Source: Spirosoma foliorum
Lineage (GTDB): Bacteria; Bacteroidota; Bacteroidia; Cytophagales; Spirosomataceae
Reading direction: 5' to 3'
Assembly: GCF_014117325.1 (NCBI RefSeq)
Contig: NZ_CP059732.1
Coordinates: 3,361,001 to 3,425,000 of the forward strand
DNA length: 64,000 nt
In this document: positions 46,563 through 56,264 of the stretch, piece after piece
How the letters are laid out: each line of letters starts with the position of its first letter
Position numbering within the stretch: position 1 is the stretch's first letter
Notes under the pieces: model-generated
Seen by the model: the letters and a program-made list of their open reading frames with translations, nothing else
What the model was told of the DNA's origin: nothing
The model's database searches: none
Program-made: the position numbers and the translations under genes

Positions 46563-47666
46563 ATGGCAATACGTCCCTCTGGCTATATGCCCCAATTAGA
46601 TTCGCTACGGACGTTTGCGGTTATGCTAGTGATTATTTATCACTGGTTTCCAACGGGCGAAGGCATCAATCGATTGCCCAACGGCTCGATAGGTGTTGTG
46701 ATTTTTTTTGTCCTTAGTGGCTTTCTCATCACCCGAATTCTTCTCCAAAGCAGAGACCTGATTCAGCTGGGCGAGTATTCATTTAAGAATACCTATCGCA
46801 ATTTTTTCATTCGACGCATCCTTCGTCTTTTACCGCTCTATTACCTGGCTATTACCTTCGTCTGGCTAGTACTTCCCGACGCTTCGGATATTGATGAACA
46901 CCCTTTAGTCTATTATTTATACGGATACAATTTCCTGCTTAACAAAACCGGAAATTGGGCTGATATATTATCTCCTTTCTGGACGCTGGCGGTCGAGGAG
47001 CAACTGTACCTCATTTGGCCCTGCATCGTCTTATTAGTTCCAAAAAACTACTTTCGCTGGGCTATTTTGGCCATGATTGTGTTGGGGATAGCTTCACGCG
47101 CTTACGGGTATACGCAAGGGAGTCTTGATGGCGTTCTGACGCCTGCCTGTTTAGATACGTTTGGGATAGGTGCTTTGTGGGCTTACGTGGTTGTTGATCA
47201 TCCCAACTCAATCGATTCCTTTCTGAAAAAATTAACCATTGCCGCCGGATTAGCACTCCTTGGTTTCGTGGGTTTACTTTTCTTACCCAATGATCATTTA
47301 TTAGCCGTTTTGTTCCAACGAACACTCATCTCGATACTTGCTCTATTTATCATTGCCCGAGCAAGCCTGGGTTTCAAAGGTCTGGTTGGGCAGGTACTTA
47401 ATAGCTCTGTTCTTCAGTATTTTGGACGAATCAGCTACGGGCTTTATGTATTTCATATGCTTGTTCCGTCTTATGGCATGAAGATACTATTCGCTATTAG
47501 TAATCGCATCCACCTCTCCTTGACTTTAGGGTATTGGTCACATCGTTTTGTAAGTTTGTTATTGCTGCTGGTAGTAGCATCGCTTTCCTGGTATCTGTTT
47601 GAGAAACCTTTGCAAAACCTAAAGCGTCATTTTATTCAGAAAAGAACGAGTGAATTAGTGAGTTAG
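46563..47666 (+). CDS. Acyltransferase family 3 (O-acyltransferase)
   Basis: 367 residues, about ten TM segments. LDSLRTFAVMLVIIYHW carries the conserved His, GVVIFFVLSGFLITRIL is intact (compare the frameshifted copy at 8947), and RRILRLLPLYYLA follows. WTLAVEEQLYLIWP is the family hallmark near residue 140. It transfers an acyl group, usually acetyl, to a surface sugar. It starts 9 nt after the GT4 stop. Confidence 0.92.
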   Translation: MAIRPSGYMPQLDSLRTFAVMLVIIYHWFPTGEGINRLPNGSIGVVIFFVLSGFLITRILLQSRDLIQLGEYSFKNTYRNFFIRRILRLLPLYYLAITFVWLVLPDASDIDEHPLVYYLYGYNFLLNKTGNWADILSPFWTLAVEEQLYLIWPCIVLLVPKNYFRWAILAMIVLGIASRAYGYTQGSLDGVLTPACLDTFGIGALWAYVVVDHPNSIDSFLKKLTIAAGLALLGFVGLLFLPNDHLLAVLFQRTLISILALFIIARASLGFKGLVGQVLNSSVLQYFGRISYGLYVFHMLVPSYGMKILFAISNRIHLSLTLGYWSHRFVSLLLLLVVASLSWYLFEKPLQNLKRHFIQKRTSELVS

Positions 47667-47708
47667 GCAATCCTATTTACTCAACTGCATTACCGACCAA
47701 CTACGTTT

Positions 47709-48755
47709 ATGACGCTTGCATTTACAATCTGTTCAATCAATTATCTGGCTCAGGCCCGAACCTTAGGCGATTCGCTTCGGCAAACCAATCCTGATTACCA
47801 GTATATAATTGGCCTGGTCGATAAATTGAGTGAAGCCAATTTACCGGCGGAGTTGATGCCTGTTTATCCCATGCTTGAAGTTGACAAGATCGGGATTCCT
47901 GACTTTGCCGCCATGTGCGACCGTTATGATATAACGGAACTCAATACGGCTGTCAAGCCATTTTTTATTGATTATCTCTATAATGCATATCCTGACGCCA
48001 CCGAGGTTATTTATTTTGACCCCGATATTATTGTTTTCAAACCACTGGAACAGCTTAACAAAGCCTTAAAAACATATAGCTTAGTTTTAACTCCCCATAC
48101 CTGTTCGCCCACGCCCGATTGGGAGCGCCCTAACGAGCAACACCACCTAAATACAGGTATTTTCAACCTTGGCTTTATTGGCTTACGCAACGATGCTACT
48201 GCACGCAGCTTCGTTAACTGGTGGAAAGATCGGCTCGTGTATGAATGCCGAATTGACTTGTGCGCAGGCCTTTTCGTAGATCAGCACTGGGTAAATTTTG
48301 CGCCGGTTTATTACGACAATGTCTTAATCGACCAACACAAAGGTTACAATGTAGCTTACTGGAATCTGCATGAACGCTATCTATCGCAAAATGATGCGGG
48401 TCAATGGCAGGTGACTAGCCTTAATGATACTGTATATCAGAACGACGAGCTTAACGTAGTAGAGCCGCTACAATTTTTCCACTATAGTGGCTATAACCCC
48501 GAGCGGCCGAATGAGATTTCTAAATATCAGACCCGGTATGTCTTTGCCGATTCGGGTCAGCAAAAAAAGGAACGGCCTGATACAAAACCCTTATTCGATT
48601 TGTATCGAGAACGGCTTTTGGCGAATCATAATGATCAATATCGACAATATCCTTGCGTTTATATTAAGCCTCCCGTAGTTCTTCGCTATCTTCGAGTTCG
48701 CAAATTGCTAAAAACACCTTTTAATCGAGCGATTGCGCTGTTAGAATCTCGTTAA
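47709..48755 (+). CDS. GT-A fold glycosyltransferase (GT8-like), member 1 of a local pair
   Basis: 348 residues. FTICSINYLAQARTLGDSL opens a nucleotide-sugar domain, and IYFDPDIIVFKPL near residue 100 is the DxD metal site. A second conserved block, YWNLHERYLS (about residue 218), recurs as LWNLHERSIQ in the gene at 51654. Its place is among other glycosyltransferases, 2 nt before the next gene. Acceptor unknown. Confidence 0.78.
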   Translation: MTLAFTICSINYLAQARTLGDSLRQTNPDYQYIIGLVDKLSEANLPAELMPVYPMLEVDKIGIPDFAAMCDRYDITELNTAVKPFFIDYLYNAYPDATEVIYFDPDIIVFKPLEQLNKALKTYSLVLTPHTCSPTPDWERPNEQHHLNTGIFNLGFIGLRNDATARSFVNWWKDRLVYECRIDLCAGLFVDQHWVNFAPVYYDNVLIDQHKGYNVAYWNLHERYLSQNDAGQWQVTSLNDTVYQNDELNVVEPLQFFHYSGYNPERPNEISKYQTRYVFADSGQQKKERPDTKPLFDLYRERLLANHNDQYRQYPCVYIKPPVVLRYLRVRKLLKTPFNRAIALLESR

Positions 48756-48757
48756 GT

Positions 48758-49792
48758 ATGGCAGATTGGTCACGTATCCAGCAACTCTGGACGTATCGCT
48801 TTCACAAGTACACCCACATCATCGGGAAGTTCTGGTCAGCTGCCATTAAGTATGAGCAGTTGCGTCGGCTCAAACAGAAGTTGGGATCTCGGCAGTTGGT
48901 TGTTATTATCCTTTCGGAGCAAATGGGCGACATTATTGCCTGTGAACCCGTTGCCCGTGAAGTTCGTCGGCTTCATCCTGATGATCATATTATCTGGATG
49001 GTGCGCAAACCGTACGCAGAATTAGTAAGCCACCACCCGGATCTGGATGGTTTTCTGATTGAAAAATGCCCCGGTGAACGAGTACGGCTACTGCGATCAG
49101 GTATTTTCGATAAAGTGTATAACATGCACATCTCACACAGAAAGTGCAAATACTGCCTCGAAGACCCGATTAATCCAATTTCTGATGGTATTGGCCTAAA
49201 TTTTGATAATTACTACGATCGGGGTGATCTATTGTACATGTTTTCACAGGCGGCTGGCTTACCGGCCATCACTGCCGATCCAAAGATGTACATCCCGAAA
49301 TCTGTTCAGGAAAAGGTACAGTCGTTGAATTTACTGCCCGGTCCGATTGTCATTCATTGCCAGTCGAGCCATATCATGCGCGACTGGCCTGCCGCAAATT
49401 GGACTAAACTTGTGAAGTGGCTACTAGCGACTTATCCTTATCCAATCATTGAAATTGGCTTAACTCCGACTGTAACTGAAGAACACCCACAGTTTCGAAA
49501 CTTATGCGGCCAGTTGAGCTTGCTCGAAACGGCTGAAGTAATCCGACAGGCTCGCCTGTTTATAGGTATTGACAGTGGCCCCGCTCATATGGCAAATGCT
49601 ATGGAAACAGAGGGCATTATTTTACTAGGCAAGCTGTTCGACTTTGTCGATTATCTGCCTTATTCTGGTCGTTTCAAACGGGGAGAAGGGGTAACCATTC
49701 TTAACGATTATGGCCATCCATGTGCCGAGCTACCTTATAGCTGGGTTCAGGATGCTGTTCAGGAACGATTAGGCCAACCCAAATTTGTATGA
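48758..49792 (+). CDS. Family 9 glycosyltransferase (heptosyltransferase-like)
   Basis: 344 residues, GT-B fold. LVVIILSEQMGDIIACEPVAREV near residue 48 is the N-terminal GT9 motif, and FIGIDSGPAHMANAMETEGIILLG near 273 the C-terminal ADP-sugar-binding one. A small cysteine cluster (RKCKYCLED, about 130) is unusual. GT9 enzymes use ADP-heptose or similar donors, and the GmhA-like protein at 28481 could feed such a donor. It overlaps the next gene by 4 nt. Confidence 0.88.
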   Translation: MADWSRIQQLWTYRFHKYTHIIGKFWSAAIKYEQLRRLKQKLGSRQLVVIILSEQMGDIIACEPVAREVRRLHPDDHIIWMVRKPYAELVSHHPDLDGFLIEKCPGERVRLLRSGIFDKVYNMHISHRKCKYCLEDPINPISDGIGLNFDNYYDRGDLLYMFSQAAGLPAITADPKMYIPKSVQEKVQSLNLLPGPIVIHCQSSHIMRDWPAANWTKLVKWLLATYPYPIIEIGLTPTVTEEHPQFRNLCGQLSLLETAEVIRQARLFIGIDSGPAHMANAMETEGIILLGKLFDFVDYLPYSGRFKRGEGVTILNDYGHPCAELPYSWVQDAVQERLGQPKFV

Positions 49793-50616
49793 AGTCGTCG
49801 AATAAAGTTAGTGTAAATGTGGTTTTACCTATTTACAAACCACAGCTTACTGATTATGAGCGCATCTCATTGACCCAATGCTTACGGGTATTGGGTAATT
49901 ACCCAATTTGGCTAGCTACTCCGCATTCATTGGATATTTCGGCTTACCGGGAACTAGAGCCGTCGTTGCAGGCCCGGACATTCGATGAAAGTTATTTCAC
50001 CGATATCCAGGGTTATAATCGACTCATGCTATCTGCCGACTTTTATCAAGCCTTTGATGACCAGGAGTATCTACTAATTTATCAATTGGATGCTTTTGTA
50101 TTTCAGGATGATCTGGCCTATTGGTGTCAGCAAAACTACGATTATATAGGAGCCCCCTGGTTGCGTGACCGAGACTTTACGGGTATTGGTGACTACATCT
50201 GGTTTAGCATTAAACAGCAGATAGCGACCTGGTTTAATCTCAAAAAAGAAGATGGTATAACCCCTCGGGAAATTATTAATCTGAACGGCGTTGGCTGTGG
50301 TGGTTTCTCACTTCGACGAGTACCAGCGATGTTACGTTGTCTGGAGCCCTTTAAGGATAAAATTGCTGAGTACAACCGCATTGATCTGCACCATTATCAC
50401 GAAGATGTTTTCTGGGGTATTGAAGTAAATCGTCACTGGCCTCGACTACGTATTCCTAAATACAGAAAGGCCTTACATTTTGCTATTGAGTTTTTTCCGA
50501 AATGGGCTGTTGAACATTATAATCAAGGGCGTTTACCATTCGGTTGTCATGCATGGAATATCCATGGAACAGAGTACTGGCGTCCTATTTTCGCCCAATA
50601 CGGTTACAAAATATGA
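49789..50616 (+). CDS. DUF5672-type glycosyltransferase-like protein
   Basis: 275 residues. SVNVVLPIYKP opens it; DIQGYNRLMLSADFYQAF, EYLLIYQLDAFVFQDDLAYWC and DYIGAPWL are the conserved core of DUF5672, and LNGVGCGGFSLRR and HEDVFWG complete it. D105-A-F (LDAFVF) and HEDVFW are the likely metal or sugar contacts by analogy with GT-A enzymes. Starts inside the previous stop (ATGA overlap) and overlaps the next gene by the same pattern, so translational coupling is likely. Confidence 0.85.
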   Translation: MKSSNKVSVNVVLPIYKPQLTDYERISLTQCLRVLGNYPIWLATPHSLDISAYRELEPSLQARTFDESYFTDIQGYNRLMLSADFYQAFDDQEYLLIYQLDAFVFQDDLAYWCQQNYDYIGAPWLRDRDFTGIGDYIWFSIKQQIATWFNLKKEDGITPREIINLNGVGCGGFSLRRVPAMLRCLEPFKDKIAEYNRIDLHHYHEDVFWGIEVNRHWPRLRIPKYRKALHFAIEFFPKWAVEHYNQGRLPFGCHAWNIHGTEYWRPIFAQYGYKI

Positions 50617-51635
50617 CTACATCTGCGCAACCAACAATCTCCATTGCCCTTTGTACCTACAATGGTATGGCCTACTTGCCAACTCAATGGGAAAGTTTGC
50701 TTAATCAACAACTGTTACCCAACGAAGTTGTCATTTCTGACGACCGTTCAACGGATGGCACCGGCAGTTTACTTGAGCAATTTGCTGCAGAGGCCCCTTT
50801 CTCTGTGCGTATTTTAGGGAATCAAACTCGTTTGGGCTACAATAAAAATTTTGAACGAGCCCTGGCGGCCTGCACTTGCGATTTAATTTTTATCTGTGAT
50901 CAGGATGATTTCTGGCTACCCGAAAAAATCCGCACAATGACTCAATACATGATTGATCATCCTGATGTCCAGGTCACTTTTTGTGACGCCTGGGTAACGG
51001 ACGAAAATCTTGAAGGACGTCAGAATCGGTTTTGGGAAGCCGTTCTTTTCGACAAAGAAACTCAGGAACGATGGAAAGCAGGTGAAACAATGGATGTATT
51101 GTTGGATGGAAACCGTATGATGGGTTGTGCCAGCGTGATTCGTCGGACATTTTTGCCCACTGTATTACCAATTCCAGGAAAAATTCCGGGTTATATTTAT
51201 GATGGTTGGATTGCATTAGTAGCTGCTACCCAGAACGTAATTAATTTCATCGATCAACCACTACAGCTTTACCGTACCCACGTTCAACAACAAGTGGGCG
51301 TACGTCCGCAAGAAGTTGGCGCTCGAATACGGTTACGGGATCGCCTAACTCGCCACCGAAACCGAAAACTTGCTCCGCTACTCACAAAACAGGTTCAACT
51401 AAGCACGATTAATGACTTGTTGACCAAACGAGTTCCTGCAAATTCACCAGGTCTACCTCAACTCCGACAGCGCCTGGCTCATTTCAGCCTGCGGAGTAAT
51501 TTAGCACCAAATCGACTAAAACGTATCGTGCCTGTACTCACTAATTTGGTCAAAGGCAATTACCGGCGCTATGCCGATCCTGCAGCCAATTGGTATGCTC
51601 CTTTATTAGCCGTTTTGGGCGATATACTCGAATAA
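50613..51635 (+). CDS. Family 2 glycosyltransferase
   Basis: 340 residues from the ATG at 50613, which overlaps the preceding stop. ISIALCTYNGMAYLPTQWESL is the N-terminus, VVISDDRSTDGT the nucleotide loop, and FICDQDDFW near residue 110 the DxD-like metal site. Rhamnosyltransferase-like subfamily by appearance. An in-frame ATG at 50544 would extend it into the previous gene and is not used. Confidence 0.9.
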   Translation: MTTSAQPTISIALCTYNGMAYLPTQWESLLNQQLLPNEVVISDDRSTDGTGSLLEQFAAEAPFSVRILGNQTRLGYNKNFERALAACTCDLIFICDQDDFWLPEKIRTMTQYMIDHPDVQVTFCDAWVTDENLEGRQNRFWEAVLFDKETQERWKAGETMDVLLDGNRMMGCASVIRRTFLPTVLPIPGKIPGYIYDGWIALVAATQNVINFIDQPLQLYRTHVQQQVGVRPQEVGARIRLRDRLTRHRNRKLAPLLTKQVQLSTINDLLTKRVPANSPGLPQLRQRLAHFSLRSNLAPNRLKRIVPVLTNLVKGNYRRYADPAANWYAPLLAVLGDILE

Positions 51636-51645
51636 TGTAGTTTTG
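51614..51645 (+). promoter_or_regulatory. Internal promoter TTTG-N20-TAGTTTTG
   Basis: TTTG at 51614-51617 and TAGTTTTG at 51638-51645 with a 20-nt spacer, an exact match to the Bacteroidetes housekeeping pattern. It spans the end of the upstream gene (stop 51635) and lies 8 nt before the GTG at 51654. Confidence 0.7.
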
Positions 51646-51653
51646 CGCCTACT

Positions 51654-52676
51654 GTGCTACTAACAATCTGTACAATCCGTCAATTACCGCAGGCACTTGC
51701 GCTGGGCGATACCTTAAATCAATTCACCGCAACTGGCCAAACTGAATCAATTCTGATTGGTTTAGCCGACGATCCTGCTCATCTTCCACCTGGTTTTGTA
51801 TCCGCTTATCCGATACTGCCAATTGGGGAGCTATTGCCAACCGAACAGCTGGTTGCTTTGTCGGCAAAATACACGCCGACGGAGTTTGCGGCAGCCTGCA
51901 AACCGTTGTTTATCGCTGAAGCCTTTCGACGCTACCCAGCTATAGATAAACTTATATATGCCGACCCAAACATTCATTTTTTGAGTTCACTAGCTCCAGT
52001 TCTGGATAGGCTCGATACAGCTGATATCTTATTAATCCCATTTATCACAAAAAATCTGGTCAATGGGCCAACAGACAAGGCTTGGCCAGATGAAAAGTTT
52101 TTCCAAAATATTGGGCTTTATAGTTCCGATTTTTTGGCATTCCGCCGATCAGCCGAAACCGATCGTTTATTAGCCTGGTGGGATAACCGAGTGCGAGAAC
52201 GGGCTTTTATCAATTATTGTGAAGGACTTTGTCTCGATCAGATTTGGCTAATGCACGTGCCGGTTATGTTCCAGGAAGTGGCTATTGTAAAAAATCCAGG
52301 CTGGCACATCGGACTCTGGAATCTGCACGAGCGATCGATTCAACAACAGTCTGGCAACTGGCAGGCGAGCGGCCCTGGTGGCTTGAAAGAGCCAGTGCTG
52401 TTTGTTAATTTCAAAGGCATTCTGAATCCTAACGAAGGCTTTTTCCCCTACCAGAATCGTGTACGCATTTCTGAGAAGCCTGAACTAATGACGTTATTAG
52501 CCAATTATCGCCAGGTTATTGCTCGCCACCAAACCTTACCGTTCGCAGCTATTAATCCAGCCTATGGCCAACAACATGAACCACCGATTGTACGGGGCTG
52601 GCGGTATGCCACCATTAAATCCATGAAGGCCGTTACCAGCTTTCTTGATCGTGTGCAGATCCCTGTCATCAACTAA
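51654..52676 (+). CDS. GT-A fold glycosyltransferase (GT8-like), member 2 of a local pair
   Basis: 340 residues from a GTG start. It is paralogous to the gene at 47709: FTICSINYLA versus LTICTIRQLP at the start, and the shared LWNLHERSIQ block. The metal motif is changed: IYADPNIHFL replaces IYFDPDIIVF, losing the second aspartate of DxD, so metal binding may differ or activity be lost. It has its own promoter and GTG start, unlike its neighbours. Function otherwise unknown. Confidence 0.75.
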   Translation: MLLTICTIRQLPQALALGDTLNQFTATGQTESILIGLADDPAHLPPGFVSAYPILPIGELLPTEQLVALSAKYTPTEFAAACKPLFIAEAFRRYPAIDKLIYADPNIHFLSSLAPVLDRLDTADILLIPFITKNLVNGPTDKAWPDEKFFQNIGLYSSDFLAFRRSAETDRLLAWWDNRVRERAFINYCEGLCLDQIWLMHVPVMFQEVAIVKNPGWHIGLWNLHERSIQQQSGNWQASGPGGLKEPVLFVNFKGILNPNEGFFPYQNRVRISEKPELMTLLANYRQVIARHQTLPFAAINPAYGQQHEPPIVRGWRYATIKSMKAVTSFLDRVQIPVIN

Positions 52677-52791
52677 AGGCCGAAAACCGAATACTTATAT
52701 TCAGCGAGGATTTATCGGCAATTAGACCTATTTTTGCCGGTAAATTATCTCAGAAAAATACAAACCGAGTTGGGTTGTAGGTTTCCCTTTC

Positions 52792-53901
52792 ATGAAAGTA
52801 CTCTTCGACCATCAATCGTTCACGGGCCTGCCCTATGGGGGTGTTTCCCGCTATTTTTTTGAACTGATGCGTTCGTTTGCCAAACGGTCAGACATTGACT
52901 TTGAGCTATCGCTACGGCTATCGAATAATGAATATTTAAATCAGGCATCGTTTAGTAACCATATACGCTATCCAAGGTTGGCTCATATGCACAATGCGCA
53001 TCGGGCTGCCTCAGTTCTTAATCGGCTGTATAGTAAACAACGGATTCGCTCAGGTAAATTTGATATTTTCCACCCAACCTATTACCACCGCTATTTCCTG
53101 GACTCGATCGGCTCTAAACCATTTGTGCTCACCTTTTTCGATGCCACCAGCGAACGATTTGGTGATCAATATCCAGAATTAGGTGAGGGGATTTATGAGA
53201 CGAAAAAACAACTCCTGCGCCGGGCTGATTGTGTTATCTGCATCTCTGAATTCTCGAAGCAGGATCTGCTTCGTTACTTCCCGGTTGATCCCGATAAAGT
53301 AAAGGTTGTTTTGCTGGGCACAACAATGGATGAGTATGTAGCTCCCTCCAAACGGGAAGCCTCTCCCCTCGCGGCTCCCTATTTACTGTATGTAGGAAAG
53401 CGTGGTTTATATAAAAATTTCAACGGTTTTTTCCGAGCCATTCAACCCGTTTTACATCAGCACCCCGATTTGCACATTATTTGCGCGGGCGGAGGGGCCT
53501 TTACGCCCAATGAACAAGCCTTATTTCATGCCGCCCGCCTTAGTGAACGAGTTCACTTTCGCCCCCTCACAGATGAGGGCTTGGTGACGCTCTATCAGCA
53601 CGCGCGTGCCTTTGTTTTTCCATCTTTGAACGAAGGGTTTGGTATTCCAGTTTTGGAGGCTTACAGTGCAGGATGCCCAGTGGTATTAAGCGACCGGAGT
53701 TCGCTGCCCGAAGTAGGTGCCGATGCTGCTATTTATTTCGATCCAGAAGATGATGATTCGATGGCCCATGCCATTGAACGCATCGTAACCGACGATGCAC
53801 TCTTTGCCAACCTGCGCCAGAAAGGGACTGAGCGCCTTCGTGATTTTTCGTGTGACAAAACTGCTCAGCAAACGCTGGAGGTTTATCAATCTCTGCGCTA
53901 G
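52792..53901 (+). CDS. Family 4 glycosyltransferase
   Basis: 369 residues, GT-B. FTGLPYGGVSRYFFELMR is the N-terminal glycine-rich motif; LLYVGKRGLYKNF opens the second domain; PSLNEGFGIPVLEAYSAGCPVV (about residues 281-302) is the donor-binding E-x7-E. Mannosyltransferase-like by general resemblance. A 115-bp gap upstream holds a TATTTTTG box (52729-52736) but no -33. Confidence 0.9.
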   Translation: MKVLFDHQSFTGLPYGGVSRYFFELMRSFAKRSDIDFELSLRLSNNEYLNQASFSNHIRYPRLAHMHNAHRAASVLNRLYSKQRIRSGKFDIFHPTYYHRYFLDSIGSKPFVLTFFDATSERFGDQYPELGEGIYETKKQLLRRADCVICISEFSKQDLLRYFPVDPDKVKVVLLGTTMDEYVAPSKREASPLAAPYLLYVGKRGLYKNFNGFFRAIQPVLHQHPDLHIICAGGGAFTPNEQALFHAARLSERVHFRPLTDEGLVTLYQHARAFVFPSLNEGFGIPVLEAYSAGCPVVLSDRSSLPEVGADAAIYFDPEDDDSMAHAIERIVTDDALFANLRQKGTERLRDFSCDKTAQQTLEVYQSLR

Positions 53902-53906
53902 ACAGT

Positions 53907-54806
53907 ATGAATTCTTCGAACAACACCTTACAGGATTTTGTGACTTCGCCGTATCGTCTGCAAGGAAATTCCGTCGCCGATTCGAAAGTCTACCCGAAGT
54001 TAACGATCGTAACGCCTTCGTTTAATCAGGCTCAATACCTCGAACGAACGATTTTGAGCGTCCTGAATCAGCACTATCCAAACCTTGAGTATTTTATTAT
54101 GGATGGTGGATCTACAGACGGTAGTCTTGACATCATAAAAAAATATGAACCCTATCTGGCCGGATGGGTTAGTGAAAAAGATCGTGGTCAAACTGACGCC
54201 ATAAATAAAGGATTTCGATTGGCCACAGGCGATTACGTTGCCTTTCAGAACTCCGACGATGTATTTGCTCCTGATGCCCTTAGCCGGGTAGCTGAAGCCT
54301 GGCGTAAAGCCCCGACTACCGACGTTTTTTTTGGAGATATGTATATCATCGACGAAGCCGACGTTATTTTAGAGGAGATGCGTGCCCCTGAGTTTTGTGT
54401 AGAATGTCAGCTTTACGAAGGTATGCAGGTATTTAATCAGTCGTTATTTATCCGACGCGAACGTTTAGAGCAATTCGGGTTACTCGACGAAAGCCTGAGA
54501 TTTGTGATCGATTACGAAATCATAGCACGTCTGGGTGTTCAATCTGGCATAAAGTTTCGGCATGTGAATGGGTTTTGGGGAGGATTCCGGGTACAGCCAG
54601 ATGCGAAATCGTCGACGATTGCCGCAACGGTTGGCCTCCAGGAACATAAGTTCGTGAAGGAAAAATACCTTCCTAGCTTAACCTCATCGTTAGGGGCATC
54701 ATTCTGGCAACGTTATTGCCGACTTCGCAAACTACTGACTTTTGTACTGAAAGGTGAATGGGGCTATGTCCGTCATCGGCTTACCCTAAATCGGTCCAGG
54801 CATTAA
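53907..54806 (+). CDS. Family 2 glycosyltransferase
   Basis: 299 residues. TIVTPSFNQAQYLERTILSVL, YFIMDGGSTDGSL and FQNSDDVFAP (metal site, about residue 112) are the ordered GT2 motifs. VIDYEIIARLG near residue 205 contains the catalytic-base acidic residues. Starts 5 nt after the GT4 stop. Confidence 0.9.
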   Translation: MNSSNNTLQDFVTSPYRLQGNSVADSKVYPKLTIVTPSFNQAQYLERTILSVLNQHYPNLEYFIMDGGSTDGSLDIIKKYEPYLAGWVSEKDRGQTDAINKGFRLATGDYVAFQNSDDVFAPDALSRVAEAWRKAPTTDVFFGDMYIIDEADVILEEMRAPEFCVECQLYEGMQVFNQSLFIRRERLEQFGLLDESLRFVIDYEIIARLGVQSGIKFRHVNGFWGGFRVQPDAKSSTIAATVGLQEHKFVKEKYLPSLTSSLGASFWQRYCRLRKLLTFVLKGEWGYVRHRLTLNRSRH

Positions 54807-54884
54807 ATTGAAAGTGCATTATCCGGTTTATCGTTACCCGATTTCTAAAACCGAATAACACAAACCACAAACCATAGTCTGTTT

Positions 54885-56264
54885 ATGAGCAACTTTATTC
54901 GCTTATTGAAGACCCTCGATTATATGCGGATAGTTCTCGGTATCTGCATTCTGGTGGATGGCTACCCGCTGATCTTCTTTTTTCGGGAAACAATGAGACT
55001 TGCCCCTGGCAGCACAGCATTTACGGCTGCGGCTTTGGCGGGTGGTTTGGTGCTTATGGTTCCATTTACCTTTTTACGCCGACTTTATCGTCCTAACATG
55101 ACCATGTTCTGGATGGGCCTGGGCTTTCTCCTGCTTAGCATTATCTACATGTACCTATACAATGGTGTGCCCGGCTATGAGGATTCGGGTCGGGATATGA
55201 TCTATTATGCCTACATGTTGATTTTCTTATTTCTACTGATCAATATACCCAATGAAATTATTCCGGTGTTTATTCCGGTAGTGGTGATTTTTACATTATT
55301 ATCAAATCTGGGACTAGTTTACGCACTAATAACAGATCCGACATGGGCTATTGGCCAGCGAGCAACCATTACACTGAACAATGGTGATCCAGGATCGGGC
55401 AATCCTCATTCATTTTCCCGCAACGCCTTTATGGGTGCCATTGCCTGTGCAATCTGGCTCCTTCGACCTAACACGCATGTTATATTTCGACTTCTTTCCT
55501 TTTTTGCAGGTGTTCTTAATATTGCGATTTTGGTACTCACTCAAACCCGTTCGGCTATTGTTGCATTGGCCTTAGCCATTGGTTTATTTTTATACTTCAA
55601 CGTTCGGCCAGCCCAGATTCGCCAGGTTGCTCGTAGCCTGGTCAAACCCATTCCGATCACAATTATGGTCGTGGGTTTCTTAGGCGTTATGTATTTTTTC
55701 CAGCGCTATCTAACCGTTTACTTCATTCTATACGATTACGTAACCTCCTTCGCAGAGCGAAATTTAGAAACGGTCTATGCGATGTTAGGGCTAAAAGCGC
55801 AGGGGGCCGATTATAAAGCCGTTCTCGATGATTCTACAGCAAACCGGTCAGCCAGTGCCGATTTCCTTCGAAATGTCTTACTTGGCCACATTCACATGCT
55901 GATTCTCGGATATGGCTACAAGTTCCTGTATCTGGATGTGCCAATAATGGAGGCCCTGGCCGATCAGGGGATTTTGGGGTTAGTCTTATTCGGGGGCGTT
56001 ATTGGTATGGCCGGTTTCTATTCGTTGGGTATTATGCGCCGAAACCCCAATCCATTGAGTGTATTTTTAGCGTATTTTTTCCTACTGATCCTAATCCAGT
56101 CAATCACAAACGGGCGACCGTATGAAATTTCGTTCTGGTTCCCCTTAGCACTGATGATCCGATTTATGGGCGTCGATCATCTATTTCCCGATCATTTACA
56201 CGATAATACCCCCGTAGATGCCCATGAGCAATACGTTGTCATAGCAAACCCCGAATCGGCCTGA
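54885..56264 (+). CDS. O-antigen ligase/polymerase (Wzy_C) family membrane protein
   Basis: 459 residues, about 11-12 TM segments. A long periplasmic loop lies at about 300-340 between hydrophobic segments. The Wzy_C hallmark is visible: LTQTRSAIVALALAIGLFL near residue 215, and ILGYGYKFLYLD followed by ALADQGILGLVLFG near 345. It either polymerises lipid-linked repeat units or ligates glycan to lipid A-core. Its stop overlaps the next start (TGATG). Confidence 0.85.
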   Translation: MSNFIRLLKTLDYMRIVLGICILVDGYPLIFFFRETMRLAPGSTAFTAAALAGGLVLMVPFTFLRRLYRPNMTMFWMGLGFLLLSIIYMYLYNGVPGYEDSGRDMIYYAYMLIFLFLLINIPNEIIPVFIPVVVIFTLLSNLGLVYALITDPTWAIGQRATITLNNGDPGSGNPHSFSRNAFMGAIACAIWLLRPNTHVIFRLLSFFAGVLNIAILVLTQTRSAIVALALAIGLFLYFNVRPAQIRQVARSLVKPIPITIMVVGFLGVMYFFQRYLTVYFILYDYVTSFAERNLETVYAMLGLKAQGADYKAVLDDSTANRSASADFLRNVLLGHIHMLILGYGYKFLYLDVPIMEALADQGILGLVLFGGVIGMAGFYSLGIMRRNPNPLSVFLAYFFLLILIQSITNGRPYEISFWFPLALMIRFMGVDHLFPDHLHDNTPVDAHEQYVVIANPESA

